From NCBI GenBank assembly GCA_949287815.1, contig CASEHS010000004.1, positions 20,000 through 83,999 of the forward strand: a stretch of 64,000 bases of DNA, read 5' to 3'. The notes under the pieces are model-generated. The model saw nothing but the letters and a program-made list of their open reading frames with translations. It did not search any database and was not told the DNA's origin. This stretch comes from an uncultured Bacillota bacterium (GTDB lineage: Bacteria; Bacillota; Clostridia; Christensenellales; Borkfalkiaceae). Each line of letters begins with the position of its first letter. Position 1 is the first letter of the stretch. Position numbers and translations under genes: made by a program. This document shows, piece by piece, positions 7,551 to 15,489 of this stretch.

Positions 7551-8189
7551 TTATTTGTGCGGATCGCGGCAATGCCGCTCACAAATTGCTCCTGTCCATA
7601 TTTTCGCGCACGCGGCGATTTCGGCGACGGCTCGTTCTGTAGCCAATAATTCATGGATCGGACGATATATTTCTATATATTGCTGTAAATGAGCATATTC
7701 TTTAACGGCAAAAGCCTGATACGGTTGAAGCTCTTTTAATATAGCCGTCAAAGTACTGTACCGTGCAAAAAATTCATCCGTATTAAAATCATCTTTCAAA
7801 GTATAATCGGAAGCATTTACAATACCTAGCATCCTATTGAGTTTCCAAAGATTTTGTCCCAATGCACGAAACCGAGCAGAAAATTGAGTATCGGATTCTA
7901 TTTGTTGATTGGAGAGAACAAGGCGCATATAAGATTCTGCAACATTGACAATGCCTAAAATTTCCGAAACAGAAAACCCTGCTGTTTCTAACGCTTGAAA
8001 AACCAAGTCGTTTTCCTCTTTTCCCACCAATGCAGCAGAAAATTTTTGTATATATTGTACGGAAGATAATTGAAGCGCTTTCCCTACTCCTTGGATCTTC
8101 TGAAAAACGAGGAACTTTCCGTTCTGGACATTGCCTATACTATCGGCTACAATTCCGTATCTCACTATATCAATAAATTTAAAAAGCAA
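7551..8189 (-). CDS. unrecognised helical protein, probably truncated at its N-terminus
   Basis: I do not recognise this protein. About 178 residues, from VGKALQLSSVQYIQKF onward, look like genuine coding sequence: a mainly helical soluble protein without signal peptide or membrane segments. The first ~33 residues of the open frame (opened by TTG without a ribosome binding site) are antisense to an AraC gene tail at 8070-8243. The natural start is therefore missing, or lies inside the frame. It ends 13 bases before the integrase and was probably co-transcribed with it on the integrated element. The junction with the araC remnant near 8,085 looks like the edge of the element or of a deletion. 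Confidence 0.5.
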   Translation of the reverse strand: MLFKFIDIVRYGIVADSIGNVQNGKFLVFQKIQGVGKALQLSSVQYIQKFSAALVGKEENDLVFQALETAGFSVSEILGIVNVAESYMRLVLSNQQIESDTQFSARFRALGQNLWKLNRMLGIVNASDYTLKDDFNTDEFFARYSTLTAILKELQPYQAFAVKEYAHLQQYIEIYRPIHELLATERAVAEIAACAKIWTGAICERHCRDPHK

Positions 8190-8243
8190 TACGGAATTAC
8201 GCCCTTACAATACAGAAAATCCATCTTTCAGAATAAACCTTAA
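8070..8243 (+). pseudogene. C-terminal remnant of an AraC-family regulator
   Basis: The plus-strand frame reads LLKNEELSVLDIAYTIGY, then SVSHYINKFKKQYGITPLQYR, and stops at 8241. This is the second helix-turn-helix of an AraC-type DNA-binding domain. A stop codon (8067) lies just before it and the sensor domain and first HTH are absent; the sequence upstream instead belongs to the unrelated minus-strand gene at 7551. The regulator was beheaded by an insertion or deletion. It points towards the sugar-acid operon at 8.3-19.5 kb, which it may once have served. Confidence 0.8.
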
Positions 8244-8274
8244 AGACTTTTTAAAAATTTCTGAATATTATAAG

Positions 8275-8307
8275 GGAAAGCCCCTCGCTGATTGCGAGGG
8301 GCTTTCC
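8275..8307. terminator. strong terminator downstream of kdgK (and of the araC remnant)
   Basis: A perfect 14-bp GC-rich stem (GGAAAGCCCCTCGC with its complement, loop TGATT) is flanked by AAGG and CCTTTATT. It lies 25 bases past the kdgK stop and 32 bases past the araC remnant, so it can serve both strands. Confidence 0.85.
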
Positions 8308-8331
8308 TTTATTAATCAAAATATTTTAAGT

Positions 8332-9351
8332 TTATCTTTGTACCCTGCCGCTGGCATTGCCGCCTGCAAGTGACTGTACTTCCTGAACACTGACCAAATT
8401 ATAGTCACCTTCTATGGTATGTTTCAGACAGCTTGCCGCCACCGCAAATTCGATCGCAGACTTTGTATCGTATCCGTTGAGCAGTGAATAGATGAGTCCG
8501 CCGCCGAAACTGTCGCCGCCGCCTACCCTGTCCACAATGTGCATGGAATACTTTCTGCTGAAACAGCTTTCCTTTCCGTCGTAGAGCATGCCCGACCAGT
8601 CATTGTCGTTTGCACTCTTGCTCTCGCGCAGAGTGATCGCCACATAGGAAAATCCGAATTTTTCTTTGAGCTGCTTTGCAACGCTCACATAACCTTCGCG
8701 ATCGAGTTTACCGCCCGTAATATCGGTATTTGACGCTTCGATTCCGAATACGTCCTTTGCATCCTCTTCGTTAGCAATACAAACGTCAACGTACTTCATA
8801 AGTTCGCCCATCGTTTTGCCAGCCTGTTCGCGCGTCCACAGTTTTTTGCGGTAGTTGAGGTCACAGGAAATGCGGATACCCTTTTCTTTCGCTTTCTTGC
8901 ATGCGGAAAGACAGATTTTTGCCACATTTTCGCCGAGTGCGGGAGTAATGCCCGTAAAGTGGAACCAATCCACGCCGTCAAAGATCTTATCCCAATCGAA
9001 ATCCTCTTCTTTCGCTTCCGCGATAGAAGAATGCGCCCTGTCGTAGATAACTTTGCTGGGACGCTGGCTTGCGCCCTTTTCACAGTAGTAGATACCTACT
9101 CTGTCGCCGCCGCGAACGATTTTGCTCGTGTCCACGCCGAACTTTCTGAGGCTGTTGACCGCCGCCTGTCCGATCTCATGAGCGGGAAGCTTCGTCACAA
9201 ACGCCGCGTCTATCCCGTAATTTGCAAGGCTTACGGCAACGTTCGCTTCCGCACCGCCGAAAGTCGCTTCGTATTTATCGCTCTGCACGAACCGAAGATA
9301 ATTTTCGGGTGCGAGTCTCAACATTACTTCTCCGAATGTAACAACTTTCAT
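8332..9351 (-). CDS. kdgK: 2-keto-3-deoxygluconate (KDG) kinase, PfkB family
   Basis: Phosphorylates KDG to KDPG, the step between mannonate dehydratase and KDPG aldolase. The 339-residue protein starts MKVVTFGEVMLRLAPE and shows PfkB signatures: an N-terminal FGGAEANVAVSLANYG (about 37-52) and a C-terminal VGGGDSFGGGLIYSL segment (about 283-297) with the catalytic aspartate. The ATG at 9351 has GGAGG nine bases upstream; a start six codons earlier is less likely. It begins one base after the stop of the KDPG aldolase gene and ends the GH112-eda-kdgK operon. Confidence 0.93.
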   Translation of the reverse strand: MKVVTFGEVMLRLAPENYLRFVQSDKYEATFGGAEANVAVSLANYGIDAAFVTKLPAHEIGQAAVNSLRKFGVDTSKIVRGGDRVGIYYCEKGASQRPSKVIYDRAHSSIAEAKEEDFDWDKIFDGVDWFHFTGITPALGENVAKICLSACKKAKEKGIRISCDLNYRKKLWTREQAGKTMGELMKYVDVCIANEEDAKDVFGIEASNTDITGGKLDREGYVSVAKQLKEKFGFSYVAITLRESKSANDNDWSGMLYDGKESCFSRKYSMHIVDRVGGGDSFGGGLIYSLLNGYDTKSAIEFAVAASCLKHTIEGDYNLVSVQEVQSLAGGNASGRVQR

Positions 9352-9352
9352 T

Positions 9353-9886
9353 TTACAGTCCCTCCGCAAGAAAACTTCCGCCGACAGCCGCCACGTTTTT
9401 AAGAGCCAGATACTCTTCGAGGTTTTCGTTGTTTACCCCGCCCGTAGGAATAAATTTGACCTGCGGGAAAGGTCCTGCCAACGCTTTGAGAGCCTTTACA
9501 CCGCCGTAAACGCCGGCGGGGAAGAACTTGATCGTCGTAATACCGAGCGAAAGCGCGCGGATAATTTCCGTGGGCGTTACGCATCCGGGATAATACGGAA
9601 TATTCTTTTTCTTACATACTGCCGCAATATCTTCGCCGAGCCCGGGAGACACGATAAACTTCGCGCCAGCCGCGATCGCGCGTTCACATTGATCGGCATT
9701 GATCACCGTTCCAGCACCGATATCCATATCGGGATAAAGCTTACAACCGAGGCGGATCGCCTCTTCCGCACAATCGGTACGGAAAGTAATTTCCGCCGTG
9801 TTCAGTCCCCGAGAACGAAGCCCTGAAAGTACTTTTTCTGTTTCGCCAAGGTCATGAATGACAATCAGCGGAATCAATTTTTCCAT
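9353..9886 (-). CDS. eda: KDPG/KHG aldolase, short C-terminus
   Basis: Cleaves KDPG to pyruvate and glyceraldehyde-3-phosphate. The 177-residue protein has the family landmarks: EITFRT (33-38) with the catalytic glutamate, GAGTVIN, FIVSPG, and TTIKFFPAG with the Schiff-base lysine, then PTGGV. It stops directly after VGGSFLAEGL, where most relatives of about 205-215 residues continue for some 30 more. The barrel core is complete, so it is likely still active, but the lost C-terminal helix is unusual. It lies 2 bases after the GH112 gene and 1 base before kdgK. Confidence 0.9.
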   Translation of the reverse strand: MEKLIPLIVIHDLGETEKVLSGLRSRGLNTAEITFRTDCAEEAIRLGCKLYPDMDIGAGTVINADQCERAIAAGAKFIVSPGLGEDIAAVCKKKNIPYYPGCVTPTEIIRALSLGITTIKFFPAGVYGGVKALKALAGPFPQVKFIPTGGVNNENLEEYLALKNVAAVGGSFLAEGL

Positions 9887-9888
9887 TT

Positions 9889-12096
9889 TTATTTCTCCTT
9901 TTTGCCAAACTCAGAGCCGTTCAGCCATACGAGTTGACCGCCTTCGAGATTCAGCGATATTTTTTTGCCTTCTATAGAATATACCTCCGTTTTCTGCGGC
10001 TTAGGACTGTTATTGACAACAGCATAAATATCTTTGTCCGCATAATAACCGCAGTCGGTCATGATATTTGTCGAAAACGCTTTCTCGACACAGTCTTCTT
10101 TGCCTGCCGTATACAATAACGCACGGTAAAGAAGTCTTGCGTTTTCAAACGAATAAGGAAGTCCTGCCGTATAGAACGCGCGTCCTTTGCCATATTCGTT
10201 GACCGCCATTTTCACTTCTCCCACGTTTACCTTGCGCATATGCCCTGCATCGAAGCGAATATCGAGAACTTTTGTGCCGTTCATTGCATAAATATTCTTC
10301 ATTCCCTCGCCGTAAGCGGGCTTTTCCGCAACATCCGCGGTAATAAAATGAGATTTTTCAGATTCTATATTATATTTGTCTTCGGAAAGAGTAAATCCGA
10401 TCTCCTTATCTACGCCGAGCACATCGCGAAGTTGGAAGAACTTTCCGTTCGCCTCGATCGCCGTAGGCTCGCCTACCCCGATAAATCCGCCGCCTTCATA
10501 TACAAACTTTCTTACCGAAGTTACGATTTCTTCATCCAGCCAGTATTTGCCGCCCGACCACGCCGTTCCTGCCTCACCAGCATTGAGAATGACGTCTATT
10601 CCCTTCGGAACGCCGCCGCGGATATCTTCAAAGGACAAGAATTCCACTTTTACAGGAAGACCGCTGAGTGCTTCCAAAATACCCTGATAAGAATAGATCT
10701 GCTGATACCAAAGTTCGTGCGCGACCATAAAGCACATCCAGCTGCGCTTTTTGCCCCAGGCATTGAGAAAGCCGACCGTAACAAAATCTTTGGGGGATTT
10801 ACCCTTGACGTTATCGTACAGCACGCGGAACTCTTCACAGATCTCCGTTGCCCTTGCCATAAATTTAGGGAACTTTGCCGCAAGCGCGAGATAGCCGCCG
10901 AATCCGATACGGTCGAGCGGGTTTCTGAGCATTGCCCTTCTCGCCGTCATCCAGTTGCGGTTGAGTTCGTCCACTGCCGCTTCTTCGTTTCCCTCAAAGA
11001 ACGTGTCGGGGAAGAAATACGGGAGCATACGCCCTTCACGGTATTTTACGCCCTCAATATCCGAAAGCATACGCACGGTCACACCGCCGCCGACCGAACC
11101 TACGATCGCGTCCAGGCCGAGCGTTGCAAACTTATCGCCGTAAGGCTCGCAGCCGATCCAGCAATCGCCGAGGAACATCATCGCTTCCTTTTTCTTTTCA
11201 TGCGTGATTTTAACGAGATCCCTGACCGTGTCCGTAACGAACTCTTCGATAAAATTCATATAATCGAGATATTCTTTGCTCGGCACGAGGAAAGACGAAT
11301 CGTAATACCCCGCATTCACGAGATATTCGGCACGCATTTTATAACCGTACTTTTCTTCAAAAGCGTCGAGCATTCTCGGACTGACTGCCATGGTATAACC
11401 GAACCAGTTTACGTTTCGCTCCTTGCCCTTATCGTTGAACACGAGCGAGAACTGATACAAAAATGTCGTGAACCGCACGACGTTTGTTTCCGTATTCTCA
11501 TCGCACCACTTTTCAAGGTGTTCACGGATATAGGAAGACGTCTTCGGATAGAACGGATCGTACATGATATGTTTGCGTTCCGTCCAGCCGTTGGTTATAG
11601 AGTTATACATATGCACGGGATCCCAAAGCGAAATTGCAAGGAAAGATACCGTATAATCGTGAAAAGCCTGCGCGTTTTTCAAAGTGACCGTTCCCGACGC
11701 TTCATCAAACTCCCATTCGTCTGCCGAAAGAAGTCTGCCCGTCGTGCGGTCAATGACTTCCCAGTATTTTTTAGGATCAGAAGCAAAATCGGGACGCACC
11801 TGCTGATCGAAATACCCGTCCATCAGTCGGATATGCAGTACTTTGCCCGTTGCTGTATTAAAATTACTGATCAGATACAGGTGCTGCCACTCCTCTTTAT
11901 TCGCAATCGCCCAATCGTAATCGCCGCGAATGACAAAATAAGTATTATAAACCTTTTCCGCCAAAGAAGACGCATTTTCGGGAAGGGTGGTACCGTCGCA
12001 ATCCCTTACCGCATCCGCGCCCCATTGCTCAATGATCTTTTTTGTTTCTTCCACAAAACCCGCATCCGTGGGGATTGTGATCCTGCCTTTTCCCAT
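9889..12096 (-). CDS. GH112 beta-galactoside phosphorylase (galacto-/lacto-N-biose or galactosyl-rhamnose type)
   Basis: Cytoplasmic phosphorylase that splits a beta-galactosyl disaccharide with phosphate to galactose-1-phosphate. The 735-residue protein begins MGKGRITIPTDAGF with WGADAVRDCDGT close behind, the GH112 opening. D311 in GDCWIGCEP matches the catalytic aspartate of characterised GH112 enzymes as I recall it. GH112 contains enzymes for galacto-N-biose, lacto-N-biose and galactosyl-1,4-L-rhamnose; I cannot decide between them by eye. No signal peptide. The start has AAGGAG six bases upstream, and a near-perfect promoter precedes it. First gene of the operon with eda and kdgK. Confidence 0.9.
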   Translation of the reverse strand: MGKGRITIPTDAGFVEETKKIIEQWGADAVRDCDGTTLPENASSLAEKVYNTYFVIRGDYDWAIANKEEWQHLYLISNFNTATGKVLHIRLMDGYFDQQVRPDFASDPKKYWEVIDRTTGRLLSADEWEFDEASGTVTLKNAQAFHDYTVSFLAISLWDPVHMYNSITNGWTERKHIMYDPFYPKTSSYIREHLEKWCDENTETNVVRFTTFLYQFSLVFNDKGKERNVNWFGYTMAVSPRMLDAFEEKYGYKMRAEYLVNAGYYDSSFLVPSKEYLDYMNFIEEFVTDTVRDLVKITHEKKKEAMMFLGDCWIGCEPYGDKFATLGLDAIVGSVGGGVTVRMLSDIEGVKYREGRMLPYFFPDTFFEGNEEAAVDELNRNWMTARRAMLRNPLDRIGFGGYLALAAKFPKFMARATEICEEFRVLYDNVKGKSPKDFVTVGFLNAWGKKRSWMCFMVAHELWYQQIYSYQGILEALSGLPVKVEFLSFEDIRGGVPKGIDVILNAGEAGTAWSGGKYWLDEEIVTSVRKFVYEGGGFIGVGEPTAIEANGKFFQLRDVLGVDKEIGFTLSEDKYNIESEKSHFITADVAEKPAYGEGMKNIYAMNGTKVLDIRFDAGHMRKVNVGEVKMAVNEYGKGRAFYTAGLPYSFENARLLYRALLYTAGKEDCVEKAFSTNIMTDCGYYADKDIYAVVNNSPKPQKTEVYSIEGKKISLNLEGGQLVWLNGSEFGKKEK

Positions 12097-12152
12097 GAAA
12101 AACTCCTTTTTGTTTTTATACTTTTTATTTGTGAAATATCACTTACTTTATA

Positions 12153-12181
12153 AGTATAAATTCAATAAAAGCATTTGTCAA
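12153..12181 (-). promoter_or_regulatory. promoter of the GH112-eda-kdgK operon
   Basis: Minus strand: perfect TTGACA (12181-12176), 17 bases, TATACT (12158-12153). Just downstream, in the early transcribed region, lies GTGA-N4-TCAC (12131-12142), a possible operator or small hairpin. The promoter lacks the TGCAA/TGCTA box found upstream of the other operons. The 160-190 bases between 12097 and 12286 hold nothing else that I see. Confidence 0.85.
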
Positions 12182-12286
12182 GGCTAAAAGAATAACAATT
12201 AAGTATTAATATGACTAATATTTTTTATTTGGATTTTCGGCTGTTCCTGTAAAATTAAAATCTTTTTAAAAATTCTTTAACTTTGA

Positions 12287-13126
12287 TTAAACGCCGCTGT
12301 AAGCGGAAAATCCGCCGTCCACGGGGATCACCGTGCCCGTTACAAATCCGCTCGCCGCATCGTCCGCAAGCCACAACAATACGCCCGTAAGATCAGAAAT
12401 TTCACCAAACTTCTTCATCGGCGTAGCCGCAAGGATCTTAGCCGTACGAGCCGTAGGATTTCCCTTTTCATCAAAGAGAAGCGCACGGTTCTGATTAGTC
12501 ACGAAAAATCCGGGAGCGATCGCATTTACGCGGATATTGCAGGGCGCAAAATGTACCGCCAGCCACTGCGTGAGATTGGAAATACCCGCTTTCGCCGCGC
12601 TGTATGCGGGAATTTTTGTAAGAGGACGAAACGCGTTCATGCTCGAAACATTGATAATGTTTCCGCCCGTTTTGACCATGTCTTCCGCAAACACCTGCGT
12701 TACGAGAAAAGCAGTCGTAATGTTCAGATCGAATACAAAACGGATACCGCTCTCTTCCAGTTTGAAAAATGTTTTGATGTCGTCCGCCGTATCGGGAGCC
12801 ATTGTCTCATTATCGCAAGTCGCACGGGGATTGTTTCCGCCCGCGCCGTTGATAAGAAAATTCACTTTCCCGAAACTTTCTTCCACCGCTTCCTTCGCCG
12901 CGATGATACTCTCTTTATCCAGACAGTTGCAGCGTACCGCGATCGCATTGTCACCGATTTCGTCCGCGATCGCTTTTGCCGCGTCAAAGTTGATATCCAA
13001 AAGCGCAACCTTCGCGCCGCAAGCCGCCAGAACTCTTGCGAACTCGCCGCAAATTACCCCGCCTGCACCCGTAATCGCTACCGTTTTATCCTTTAAATCC
13101 ACTTTGAAAGGTATTTTTGTTTTCAT
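12287..13126 (-). CDS. uxuB: D-mannonate oxidoreductase (fructuronate reductase), SDR type
   Basis: A short-chain dehydrogenase that reduces D-fructuronate to D-mannonate; the SDR form is the Gram-positive alternative to the E. coli-type UxuB. The 279-residue protein has the nucleotide-binding TGAGGVICGEFA (about 19-30), the NGAGGNNP loop (about 92-99), and the catalytic YSAAKAG (Y and K near residues 176-180). The conserved glycine pattern is intact although the usual GVIG reads GVIC. It overlaps the mannonate dehydratase gene by 4 bases (ATGA), so the two are translationally coupled. The assignment rests on the neighbours uxuA and uxaC. Confidence 0.87.
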   Translation of the reverse strand: MKTKIPFKVDLKDKTVAITGAGGVICGEFARVLAACGAKVALLDINFDAAKAIADEIGDNAIAVRCNCLDKESIIAAKEAVEESFGKVNFLINGAGGNNPRATCDNETMAPDTADDIKTFFKLEESGIRFVFDLNITTAFLVTQVFAEDMVKTGGNIINVSSMNAFRPLTKIPAYSAAKAGISNLTQWLAVHFAPCNIRVNAIAPGFFVTNQNRALLFDEKGNPTARTAKILAATPMKKFGEISDLTGVLLWLADDAASGFVTGTVIPVDGGFSAYSGV

Positions 13127-14163
13127 TTTTTTGCTTTCTCCTTTTCGATCGCCTCAAACAGTCCGTTCAGATACGCCGCGCCCAATGCACGGTCATATAA
13201 TCCGTATCCGGGTTTTCCTTCTTCGCCCCAGATGTTTCTGCCGTGATCGGGACGGACATATCCGTCAAACCCCGCTTCCACCAACGCTTTGACGATTGCA
13301 TAAATATCCAGATCGCCTGCCGAGGTGAGATGTCCCGCTTCCGTAAAATCGGTATCTCCCTCATATTTCAACTGACGGATATGCGCAAAATAGATCCTGT
13401 CCGCATATTTTTTCGCAAGGCTCGGAAGATCGTTAAATCTTCCCGCGCCGAGACTGCCTGTGCAGAATGTAATGCCGTTGTGCTTATTCGGGACGGCCGC
13501 AAACATTTTTTCGTAACTTTTTTCTCCCGTAATTATACGCGGAAGCCCGAACATATCCCAAGGCGGATCGTCGGGATGGATCGCCATATTGATACCTGTT
13601 TCGTCGCAGGCAGGCATAATACCTTTCAGAAAATATACGAGGTTTTCAAAAAGTTGTTCATGCGATACATGACTGTAAGCTTCCAAAAGCCCGTTCAGTT
13701 CTTCCGAAGTATAACTTTCGTCCCAACCGGGAAGATGGAGATTTTTCGGATCCAGCTCCATAAGCGTTTTATGGCAATAAGAAAGCGCATTCGATCCGTC
13801 TGCGTTTTTATGATGAAGATCCGTTCTCAGCCAGTCAAATACGGGCATAAAGTTGTAGCAGATACACTTTACCCCCGCTTTGCCGAGATTTCGGATGTTC
13901 TGCGCATAATTTTCAATGAGTTTATCCCTTGTAGGTCTGCCAAGCTTGATATCCTCATGTACGGGAACACTTTCGATCACCTCCATCGAAAGCCCCGCTT
14001 TATCGCAAAGTTCTTTCAGACGGAAGATCTTATCTTCTTCCCAGACCTGCCCCACAGGGACATCGTACACCGCGGTGACGACGCCGCTCATATTAGGAAT
14101 TTGTTTTATGTACTGTAACGGAATACTGTCCTTTTCGCCGTACCAGCGGAATGTCATCTTCAT
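13123..14163 (-). CDS. uxuA: mannonate dehydratase
   Basis: Dehydrates D-mannonate to 2-keto-3-deoxygluconate. The 346-residue protein starts MKMTFRWYG and has the typical blocks NFMPVFDWLRT (about 104-114), the metal-site MAIHPDDPPW and FCTGSLGAG, and the C-terminal RPDHGRNIWGE. GGAG stands ten bases before the ATG at 14163; a second ATG two codons later is possible. It overlaps uxaC and uxuB by 4 bases on each side, a tightly coupled trio. Confidence 0.96.
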   Translation of the reverse strand: MKMTFRWYGEKDSIPLQYIKQIPNMSGVVTAVYDVPVGQVWEEDKIFRLKELCDKAGLSMEVIESVPVHEDIKLGRPTRDKLIENYAQNIRNLGKAGVKCICYNFMPVFDWLRTDLHHKNADGSNALSYCHKTLMELDPKNLHLPGWDESYTSEELNGLLEAYSHVSHEQLFENLVYFLKGIMPACDETGINMAIHPDDPPWDMFGLPRIITGEKSYEKMFAAVPNKHNGITFCTGSLGAGRFNDLPSLAKKYADRIYFAHIRQLKYEGDTDFTEAGHLTSAGDLDIYAIVKALVEAGFDGYVRPDHGRNIWGEEGKPGYGLYDRALGAAYLNGLFEAIEKEKAKK

Positions 14164-15488
14164 AATTGTAATGCTCCTTTGATATTATAATAGGAAACTT
14201 TTTTTGCAACTTCCTTTGCCGCATCAAAATCATATTCCCCTTTCTCCACAAGTTCACCGAGATGATCGGCAAGAATACGGCGGAAAAAGTCAAACCTTGC
14301 ATAACTGGAAAAGCTACGGCTGTCGGTAAGCATTCCGAAATTCGTACCGAGAACTGAATATTCGGAAATAATTTTCAGATTTTTTCGTATCCCCTCAACG
14401 GTATCGTTGAACCACCATGCCGCACCCGCGCGTAACTTTCTGTATGCGCCTGTAAGACAGCACATAGATGCAAGATCGCTGTCGTTCAGTGTATAGAGAA
14501 TAGTTTCGGGTCTTTCTTCATCGGAAAGGCGGGAAAAGAACGCGATCATCTCTTCCGGTTTGGCGGCGGAAGCAATAACGTCGAACCCCGCGTCGACACC
14601 GACTTTCTTAAACATTTGTGCGTTTACATTTCGCGTGACGGAAAAATGCAACTGCACCATTACCGAGTGTTTTGCATAAATCTTCATCAGTTCTACGAGA
14701 AGATACCCGAAAAGCGCATCTTTCTGCGCCGCACTTAAAGATTTTCGCTTACCGAAAAACAACTCCGCTTCGCTTGCCGCAGCAAAATGAGTGGGAAACC
14801 TGCAAAACCCGTGATCGGAAATTTTACAGCCGTGCTCTTTAAAATAAATCAGCCTTTCCTCTGCCGCACGCAAAATCGCCTTTACGGAATCGAGCGGATA
14901 ACCGACAACTTTTCCCAACTTTTCAAGATAATCATCGTCGAGAGAAAGCAGTTTATCGGGGCGGAAAGTAGGCGAAACCTGCGTATTTGCGTATTTTCCG
15001 TGATAGGAAAGATCGTCGGCAGGATCGTCCGTCGTTGCCACATATTCCACTTTATACTGCGAAAGAAGTGTTCCCACGCTGATTTTTTTCAGTTTTTCGT
15101 TTGCCGCCGCATAAACTTCCGCCGCGCTTTTTCCGTTCAAAGGGCAATCGATACCGAATACCTGGGAAAGTTCCATGTGCGTCCAATAATAGAGCGGATT
15201 TCCTGCAAGCAACGGCACTATTTCCGCATATTTTTGAAACTTTTCTTTAAAATCGGCTTCGCCCGTTATGTACTTTTCATCGACTCCGCAAAGCCGCATC
15301 GCACGCCATTTGTAATGATCGCCTGCAAGCCAAAGTTCGCCTATATCCGAAAAAGTTGCATTCTCTGCTATTTTTTTCTGATCAAGATGACAATGATAAT
15401 CTATGATCGGAAGATCTTTGATCTCTCCGTATATTTCCTCAGCGCAATCCCCGCCGAGTAACAATTTTTTCCCAAAAAATTTGCGCAT
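14160..15488 (-). CDS. uxaC: glucuronate isomerase
   Basis: Isomerises D-glucuronate to D-fructuronate (and galacturonate to tagaturonate). The 442-residue protein starts MRKFFGKKLLLGGDCAEE and holds the metal motif YHCHLDQ (HxH, about 30-36), TTDDPADDL, and the C-terminal DSRSFSSYARFDFFR. The frame is open 38 codons further upstream, but those codons overlap the previous gene. GGAGGATTTTAAA sits directly before the ATG at 15488. Only uxaC, uxuA and uxuB are present, with no altronate branch (uxaA, uxaB), which points to glucuronate rather than galacturonate as the acid handled here. Confidence 0.95.
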   Translation of the reverse strand: MRKFFGKKLLLGGDCAEEIYGEIKDLPIIDYHCHLDQKKIAENATFSDIGELWLAGDHYKWRAMRLCGVDEKYITGEADFKEKFQKYAEIVPLLAGNPLYYWTHMELSQVFGIDCPLNGKSAAEVYAAANEKLKKISVGTLLSQYKVEYVATTDDPADDLSYHGKYANTQVSPTFRPDKLLSLDDDYLEKLGKVVGYPLDSVKAILRAAEERLIYFKEHGCKISDHGFCRFPTHFAAASEAELFFGKRKSLSAAQKDALFGYLLVELMKIYAKHSVMVQLHFSVTRNVNAQMFKKVGVDAGFDVIASAAKPEEMIAFFSRLSDEERPETILYTLNDSDLASMCCLTGAYRKLRAGAAWWFNDTVEGIRKNLKIISEYSVLGTNFGMLTDSRSFSSYARFDFFRRILADHLGELVEKGEYDFDAAKEVAKKVSYYNIKGALQL

Positions 15489-15489
15489 T

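Noticed and set aside
8070..8100. Second attachment repeat at the right edge of the integrase island
   Set aside because: I searched by eye for the tRNA-Leu 3'-end sequence around the araC junction and did not find it, so the edge is more likely a deletion than a clean att site.
12131..12142. GTGA-N4-TCAC as an operator for the GH112 operon
   Set aside because: Seen only once in the window and short enough to occur by chance; kept only as a remark in the promoter entry.
10240..12153. A 637-codon open frame on the plus strand
   Set aside because: It is exactly antisense to the GH112 gene. Its translation is rich in Arg, His and Phe without any domain, and it lacks a ribosome binding site; it is a mirror of GC-skewed codons.
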